From Lachnospiraceae bacterium (GTDB taxonomy: Bacteria > Bacillota > Clostridia > Lachnospirales > Lachnospiraceae): a stretch of 64,000 bases of DNA. The stretch is taken from the NCBI GenBank assembly GCA_021770755.1, contig JAETQI010000016.1, positions 1 to 64,000 on the forward strand. The letters run 5' to 3'. Positions 59,653 through 64,000 of this stretch are shown in pieces; the first letter of the stretch is position 1, and the number at the start of each line of letters is the position of its first letter. The notes beneath the pieces are model-generated. The model was not told the DNA's origin. It searched no databases and was given only the letters and a program-made list of their open reading frames with translations. The translations under genes and the position numbers were made by a program.

Positions 59653-60177
59653 TCACTCACCCACCTTAAAATATTTATTAATCAATGCAATGGCACCATA
59701 TGAGTCAATATATAAGGTATGCCAATCTATCATTTTGGCACCCAATTCTTTCATGTAATGTGATACCAAGTCCGTCTTTGCAGTAAACTGCACATATCCC
59801 TCATTTCCAGCATCCCAACTATGTTTGCAGGCAATTGCAAATAAATGGGCGCCTACCCCTCTATACTTTCCGTTTCTACCAACATTACTCGGTGCTGCCT
59901 CTACAATGTCTATATGTGTATAATACTGTTCTCTGATATGTTTCAACGCAATCATGCCCTGAACTTCATCATCATTTTCCAGTAGCAGTTCATATACCTC
60001 GTACCCATTTTGATGAGGAATACTCCAATCAAACTTCCAGCCCTGTTCTTTTAATTCATTTGCATCCTGCTTCGTGATTGTTCTGGATATCAGACGATAT
60101 TCCGTATCGCATTTTTCTCCAGTTTCAGAACATATTAAACAGTCAGTCAGCGTATCAATTATAATATCAATTTCCAT
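59653..60177 (-). CDS. GNAT-family N-acetyltransferase
   Basis: The 174-residue protein has a GNAT-like core: YEVYELLLENDDEVQGMIAL, VEAAPSNVGRNGKYRGVGAHL (acetyl-CoA loop with R-G-x-G-x-x-L) and KTDLVSHYMKELGAKMIDWH. AAGGGG seven bases before ATG. It forms a two-gene unit with the small protein that follows. The substrate is unknown. Confidence 0.75.
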   Translation of the reverse strand: MEIDIIIDTLTDCLICSETGEKCDTEYRLISRTITKQDANELKEQGWKFDWSIPHQNGYEVYELLLENDDEVQGMIALKHIREQYYTHIDIVEAAPSNVGRNGKYRGVGAHLFAIACKHSWDAGNEGYVQFTAKTDLVSHYMKELGAKMIDWHTLYIDSYGAIALINKYFKVGE

Positions 60178-60301
60178 AAGCTACCCCTTCTTTATAAATT
60201 ATACCATATTCACCCCAATATATTCCACAGCAATTTTACACGAAACCAACCAAAAATTATCTAAAAAATTTAAATAAAAATCTTTTGTCCCATACTTTTT
60301 A

Positions 60302-60452
60302 ATTAATGCTCCCACGCACAATCTACGCAGAAACCATTTCCTCCATCATTTTGATGCGAAATCGATTTTCCGCAGGCAGGTCAGATCATATAAGGCTTAT
60401 CACCTGTCCATTCTTCCTCGCCCCAATTATCATCCACAGTTTTGTCTCCTGT
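60302..60452 (-). pseudogene. small zinc-ribbon-like gene broken by in-frame TGA
   Basis: The minus strand reads DDNWGEEEWTGDKPYMI, TGA (60381-60383), then PACGKSISHQNDGGNGFCVD and CAWEH to TAA. The TGA falls where the first cysteine of a CxxC pair would be expected (C-PACG). The simplest reading is a nonsense change of TGC/TGT; see the selenocysteine remark in the findings. There is no clear start. Confidence 0.5.
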
Positions 60453-60462
60453 CAACCGCGCC

Positions 60463-61116
60463 TTAATAATTAATACCATTGATCGCCAGCGCCCCATCTG
60501 CAACACCAAAATTTATACCTGCAATTCTTTCGTCCGAAACGGAAAATCCCGCCATACTGGGCTGCAGATTTTCGATATCAGCCATCTCTACGGATTGCAG
60601 CAGTTCCTCCGTAAACACGTTTTCCGCACCAAGCTTTATAAAATCTTCCCTGGTTTCTACCACACCGGCATCCGGCAGACCTACATAAACCGGAAACGCA
60701 GTCAGATCCGCAAGCGCCTCCAGATCCTTATCTGCGACGGCAGCCTTCACCTTCTCGGCGAATTCCTTTGCCGTCTTGCTGTCAACTGCAAAATTATCCT
60801 CATATCCTGCCGCGGCCTGATCCGTTTTTTCCACCGGCTCTGCGTCTGCTTCATCCACAACAATTTCGGCTGGCTTGCCTGCTTCATCCATAACACTTCC
60901 CGCTGGCTCTGTGCCTGCTCCATCCTGCTTTGTTTCCACTTCATTCACAACGGTATCCTGCGCTGTCTCCGGGAGCACATTTGGAGCACTCTCCTGCTGT
61001 GTATCCTGACGGGACTGGCGGCTCCCGCCGCATCCCGTCAGAAGCGCTCCTGTCAGAGCCAGACTAAGAATCATAACAACTGCACTTTTCATTTCCTTTT
61101 TCATTTTCTTTCTCAT
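60463..61116 (-). CDS. lipoprotein, unknown function, in sigma/anti-sigma operon
   Basis: The 217-residue protein has a basic start and lipobox LLTGC (Cys29), an acidic Asp/Glu/Ala-rich linker (about 35-105) and a small C-terminal domain (about 110-217: KTAKEFAEKVKAAVADKDLE, FPVYVGLPDAGVVETREDFI). AGGAGG at eight bases. It begins two bases after the anti-sigma stop, so it belongs to the same operon and may be an envelope part of the stress response. Confidence 0.82.
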   Translation of the reverse strand: MRKKMKKEMKSAVVMILSLALTGALLTGCGGSRQSRQDTQQESAPNVLPETAQDTVVNEVETKQDGAGTEPAGSVMDEAGKPAEIVVDEADAEPVEKTDQAAAGYEDNFAVDSKTAKEFAEKVKAAVADKDLEALADLTAFPVYVGLPDAGVVETREDFIKLGAENVFTEELLQSVEMADIENLQPSMAGFSVSDERIAGINFGVADGALAINGINY

Positions 61117-61117
61117 T

Positions 61118-62005
61118 TTAATTTCCTCCTATCTCAAACTCAACCTCTCCTGATGAACCGGGCGCAATTTCATATTTCTCAAAAACGATAACCGGACGGT
61201 TATCCCTGTTGATATAGAACCTGACATCTTCCGAAATCCCTGTAAACCCGCCTTCCTCTGCCGTAAAAAACACTTCTCCTGCGTTCTGTCTCCGGGCGAT
61301 CTGTTCCCTGATGCTCTTGTCTGCCAGTTCCACATAATCGCTGCCCAGCAGATCCTGCAGCGTGACAGGTCTGCCTGTGTTCAGATCCAGATTGTAATAC
61401 TTTGACTCACTGTAGGCATTCGTCCAGTTCTCCGTCCCCCTTACGACAAAGGAAAGATAATCGTTACTCTGCTGCCTGATCTCATAGCCTACCGTGATCT
61501 TTATATTGTGTTCTGCCCACTCATCAAGCGTTCCACCTGTTTCCAGAAAAGCAGTCCTGTATTCTTCCGCGCGCAGGAGCGCATCATGCGCATACTGCTC
61601 ACACTGGTCAAGAATTTCCTGATTGATCCCGTCTACAGTTATTCCGGTATCCGCTGCGATCATCTCGATCGTCGGGATCTCCACCGACACTGCGATATCG
61701 TCCTTTTCCGTTTCATAAGAGCGGAATGTCAGTATCCGCGCCACTCCTCCGATGACGGGAAGCTGCGCCGCCTCCTTTGCAAATACCGGACTCGTATTCA
61801 GCGCTGTCGTGAAAAGAATGCCTGCGGCGGCCGCCGCCGCCGCCATGCCGCGGATCATCTTTCTAAATGTATGCCGCCGGCTGGCAGCCTTTTTCTCCGC
61901 CTGCTGTCTCCGGGATCTCGTGATCTCCTGCTGGATCCGGTCATTAAGCTCCGCCGGAATGACGACCGCATCATATCTCTCTTTCATATTCTCTAATCTA
62001 CCCAT
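61118..62005 (-). CDS. RsiV-like anti-sigma factor (DUF3298 family)
   Basis: The 295-residue protein has a cytoplasmic N-terminal region (1-50) and one transmembrane helix (about 53-72: GMAAAAAAAGILFTTALN). Its extracellular part ends with a DUF3298 domain (about 195-290: YYNLDLNTGRPVTLQDLLGS, GSSGEVEFEIGG). RsiV of Bacillus subtilis binds lysozyme with this domain and then releases SigV after cleavage, so a lysozyme response is a good working idea. It overlaps the sigma gene by 13 bases. GGAGG at seven bases. Confidence 0.88.
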   Translation of the reverse strand: MGRLENMKERYDAVVIPAELNDRIQQEITRSRRQQAEKKAASRRHTFRKMIRGMAAAAAAAGILFTTALNTSPVFAKEAAQLPVIGGVARILTFRSYETEKDDIAVSVEIPTIEMIAADTGITVDGINQEILDQCEQYAHDALLRAEEYRTAFLETGGTLDEWAEHNIKITVGYEIRQQSNDYLSFVVRGTENWTNAYSESKYYNLDLNTGRPVTLQDLLGSDYVELADKSIREQIARRQNAGEVFFTAEEGGFTGISEDVRFYINRDNRPVIVFEKYEIAPGSSGEVEFEIGGN

Positions 62006-62493
62006 AAGTCTGCCTCCTGAATATTTTCTTTTAATAGCTTTAAGCCCCGATAAAGTTTCGATTTGACCGTATTCAGATTATACCCGGTGATGCTGGATAT
62101 TTCTTTCAAGGACATCTCCTCAAAAAATCTGAGTTTAATGATTACCTGAACATCCATCTCCAGTTTCTCCAGCTCCTGCTCGATATCACCTCCCTGCTCA
62201 TACCCCTTTTCATAATACGCCTCCTCCTGTTTTGCAGTATCGGCAGTCAGAACAACCCTGCCGCGTTTTTTCAGTACTGTCAAGCATTCATTGATCAATA
62301 TTTTATAAAACCATGTCCTGATCGCGGCTGCATTTTTGATGCGCTCATGCGCTTCCAGCGCTTTGCAGACAGCGCTTTGGACTGCATCAAGAGCGTCCTC
62401 CTGATGTCTGGTATAGCTGTAAGCCACCCGGTAAAATCGGTCCTGATCATCGAGGATATACTGAATCAGCCTCTCATTCAAACTTTGTTTCAT
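61993..62493 (-). CDS. ECF sigma factor (SigV-like)
   Basis: The 166-residue protein has sigma region 2 (FYRVAYSYTRHQEDALDAVQ, IRTWFYKILINECLTVLKKR) and region 4 (LRFFEEMSLKEISSITGYNL, NTVKSKLYRGLKLLKE). Its place before an RsiV-like gene fits SigV. ATG 62493 is chosen; GTG 62502 is possible. It probably activates its own promoter. Confidence 0.9.
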   Translation of the reverse strand: MKQSLNERLIQYILDDQDRFYRVAYSYTRHQEDALDAVQSAVCKALEAHERIKNAAAIRTWFYKILINECLTVLKKRGRVVLTADTAKQEEAYYEKGYEQGGDIEQELEKLEMDVQVIIKLRFFEEMSLKEISSITGYNLNTVKSKLYRGLKLLKENIQEADLWVD

Positions 62494-62524
62494 CGCCGGC
62501 ACGCACCTTTCTGTTTTATTCTTT

Positions 62525-62560
62525 TACTATATAGATTTTTGAGAGTTCTGAAAAGTTTCA
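62525..62560 (-). promoter_or_regulatory. candidate ECF-type autoregulatory promoter
   Basis: On the minus strand TGAAACTTTT lies at 62551-62560, the usual -35 of SigV-like ECF promoters (TGAAAC). An AT-rich -10 region TCTATATAG follows about 16-18 bases later, close before the sigma start. Confidence 0.45.
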
Positions 62561-62625
62561 AAAACAGAAAATAGTCCGGTGTCAATTATCCAAACGGCTT
62601 CAAACCGGATCATTGTCAGACATTG

Positions 62626-62746
62626 GAAAATTGTAACAGTTCAGCCTTCGGCTTCCTGTAACCACTACGTGTTCTTACGTGGCTTGTATAAGCCATAATT
62701 TGCAGCGTAGTGCAAAGTCCTAAGCTGAGCTGTAACGGAAAATTTC
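62626..62746. other. structured intergenic element with long closing stem
   Basis: The ends (62626-62645 with GTAACAGTTCAGC; 62724-62746 with GCTGAGCTGTAAC) form a long imperfect stem. Between them are AGCC-TTC-GGCT and GGCTT-GTAT-AAGCC hairpins. No ORF of note fits. It could be a structured RNA or a small palindromic mobile element. The stretch 62561-62852 holds no gene. Confidence 0.45.
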
Positions 62747-62852
62747 AGTATTTGCTTCATCTGATAGACAAAGCTGCTATATTTTGATATATTATGATAT
62801 ATATGCTTCAGACAACAACCAAAAACATGTTATTAAAAAGGAAAGAATCAAT

Positions 62853-63269
62853 ATGATCGATCTACAGGACAAAAACTACTGCCCTGCCATTGAAGAAATA
62901 GGAGAATATGTCCAGAATCCTGTCTTCATGCAGTTTTGCACAGAGATCAGGAACACCTATCAGTGCAGCGGGAAAACAGAATACAGTTCCTGCAGTTGGG
63001 AAAAGGGCTGGAACGTCAAATTTAAAAAGGCCGGAAAATCATTATGTACCATCTATCCAAGAGAAGGTTCTATCACCGTATTGGTCGTTGTCGGGAACAA
63101 AGAGAAACCGCTTGTTGAAGCGATCCTGCCAGACTGCACGGTCGAGATGCAGAATATTTACCATCAGACACAGGAGGGAAACGGACAAAGGTGGCTGATG
63201 GTTGATCTGGCGGATCGAAATGATCTGTATGACGATGTGCTGCGTTTTATCGGGATCCGCAGAACATGA
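62853..63269 (+). CDS. DUF3788 family protein
   Basis: The 138-residue protein is a DUF3788 member: YVQNPVFMQFCTEIRNTYQC, SCSWEKGWNVKFKKAGKSLC, LVVVGNKEKPLVEAILPDC and WLMVDLADRNDLYDDVLRFI. It is cytoplasmic and of unknown role. AAAGGA precedes the start at 62853; the ORF upstream of that is AT-rich and not likely coding. Confidence 0.85.
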   Translation: MIDLQDKNYCPAIEEIGEYVQNPVFMQFCTEIRNTYQCSGKTEYSSCSWEKGWNVKFKKAGKSLCTIYPREGSITVLVVVGNKEKPLVEAILPDCTVEMQNIYHQTQEGNGQRWLMVDLADRNDLYDDVLRFIGIRRT

Positions 63270-63496
63270 AATTGTCACAAAGCCTCGCCGTCATCTGGAA
63301 GGCTCCGGCCTCTTTCGAAAGACCAGTTCGTCGGAATACCCCGGCTGATGCCTAGCCCCCTCTGCGCTCAAAAATCATAAAATCTCCTGCTGGATTTCTG
63401 ATTTTTTTCACTGTTTTTTTGCACGAACAACCCCCACAGCAGGATTAAAGATTGTGTAAAATCCTTTCAAAACCCAACACGGAAAGGAGATAATAA

Positions 63497-63670
63497 ATGG
63501 CAAACCGTGAGCGCAAAAATGAGCTGAAAATATACCTGAGCGACAAGGAGCAATACATACTGGAGCAGAAAGTAAAAATCTCCGGCATGCAAAGCAAGTC
63601 CACTTTCCTCCGCCGCCTGATTTTGTATGGCTTTGTCTATGACATTGACTATTCAGAGCTGCGGGAATAG
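63497..63670 (+). pseudogene. truncated MobC/relaxosome-like ribbon-helix-helix protein
   Basis: The frame reads MANRERKNELKIYLSDKEQY, ILEQKVKISGMQSKSTFLRR, LILYGFVYDIDYSELRE. This is the N-terminal DNA-binding part of the MobC-type accessory proteins of clostridial conjugative elements, which normally continue with a NINQIAK helix. The stop comes early (57 residues), so the gene is cut. GGAGA lies before the start. The upstream stretch 63270-63496, with inverted repeat-like and T-rich parts, could hold remains of a transfer origin; no clear site is seen. Confidence 0.6.
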
Positions 63671-63804
63671 TCCGTATTAAAAGTTCAATTACAATGACTT
63701 CCGGGCGATTGTTAAAGCGGCTAAGATAAGCAGCTAGAAGAACCATGTCAGAAATCGGACAACATAAAACAAAGAATAACCGTCTCAACTAAGCGGTCTT
63801 TACT

Positions 63805-64000
63805 TTACGCCAATTTCACAACCAGTGTCACAAAGAAGCATCCGTTGCGAATATCCGCAAACACCTCTCCACCCATAAGTGACATCACCCGTTTGCAGAT
63901 AAATAGTCCAAGCCCGTTGCCCTGCACCTTATCCGCATTGTTTCCGCGATGAAAGCTCTCGAATATCTGCGGCAGTTCTTTTGCTTCAAGTGTACAGCCC
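63805..64000 (-). CDS. sensor histidine kinase, C-terminal part (runs off the window)
   Basis: The frame reads ELPQIFESFHRGNNADKVQG, NGLGLFICKRVMSLMGGEVF and ends at 63805 with VTLVVKLA. NGLGLFI is the G2-type box of the HATPase_c domain and LMGGEV follows, so this is the end of a two-component sensor kinase. The N-terminal part lies beyond position 64000. The gene before it on the map (63671-63804) is empty. Confidence 0.85.
   Translation of the reverse strand, partial: GCTLEAKELPQIFESFHRGNNADKVQGNGLGLFICKRVMSLMGGEVFADIRNGCFFVTLVVKLA

Noticed and set aside
1-64000. tRNA, rRNA or known riboswitch genes
   Set aside because: I looked for typical arms and motifs in the gene-free gaps and saw none I could support.

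Overview
The window looks like a chromosomal segment of a gut-type Clostridium-cluster XIVa / Lachnospiraceae bacterium. This rests on strong AGGAGG ribosome sites, AT-rich intergenic stretches against moderately GC-rich genes, families typical of that group (GPH symporter, GH78, GH3, DUF4038-type hydrolase, CPBP proteases, DUF3788, Rpn nuclease, AAA-ATPase/PD-(D/E)XK proteins), and the absence of outer-membrane or photosynthetic genes. The assignment is inference from protein style; no rRNA or tRNA gene was seen.

Layout. 1-2.9 kb: a small regulator/membrane pair and a scarred area with an ABC-2 permease remnant, an ECF-sigma/DUF2461 chimera, an XRE membrane regulator and a truncated DUF402-like gene. 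2.9-11.2 kb: a tightly packed minus-strand operon coding for a polytopic membrane protein, a secreted acidic-repeat protein, a FecR lipoprotein, a CHASE2 class III nucleotide cyclase, a TIM-barrel isomerase and a GAF/HD-GYP phosphodiesterase. This is the best candidate for an undescribed envelope-to-second-messenger system. 11.3-28 kb: single genes and small operons (LprI-like lipoprotein, TetR + CPBP protease, HAD, AraC, VOC and VOC-DUF3795, AAA/nuclease, double hemerythrin, CPBP, Rpn nuclease, ABC exporter, XRE-methyltransferase coupled to purC, GNAT).

27.8-37 kb: decayed small genes, a zinc-ribbon/transglutaminase-like protein pair, a serine recombinase beside repeated 12-mers, a deoB remnant, a CarD-like regulator, MarR, a glycosyltransferase fused to a winged helix, and an AAA-ATPase/PD-(D/E)XK gene. 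37-53 kb: two glycan-use operons. The first (GPH symporter, esterase-like/PKD protein, GH3, GH78 rhamnosidase) should import a rhamnosylated, possibly acylated, plant glycoside and degrade it inside the cell, because none of the enzymes shows a signal peptide. The second holds GH3, a broken GH2, a small protein and an AraC regulator. The GPH gene and the second GH3 gene share a promoter/operator block, and a third copy lies with a GH3 fragment at 56 kb. A PIN toxin and small partner sit between the operons.

53-64 kb: a group II intron-like remnant, a partial copy of the 34-kb winged-helix region, MATE + divergent TetR, a MATE remnant, a DUF5060/DUF4038 hydrolase divergent from LacI with an operator-like palindrome, a GNAT/small-protein pair, a SigV/RsiV-type sigma/anti-sigma/lipoprotein operon, DUF3788, a truncated MobC-like gene and the 3' end of a histidine kinase. 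The many partial duplicates, deletions and short inverted-repeat elements show a segment that has been reworked repeatedly by recombination.
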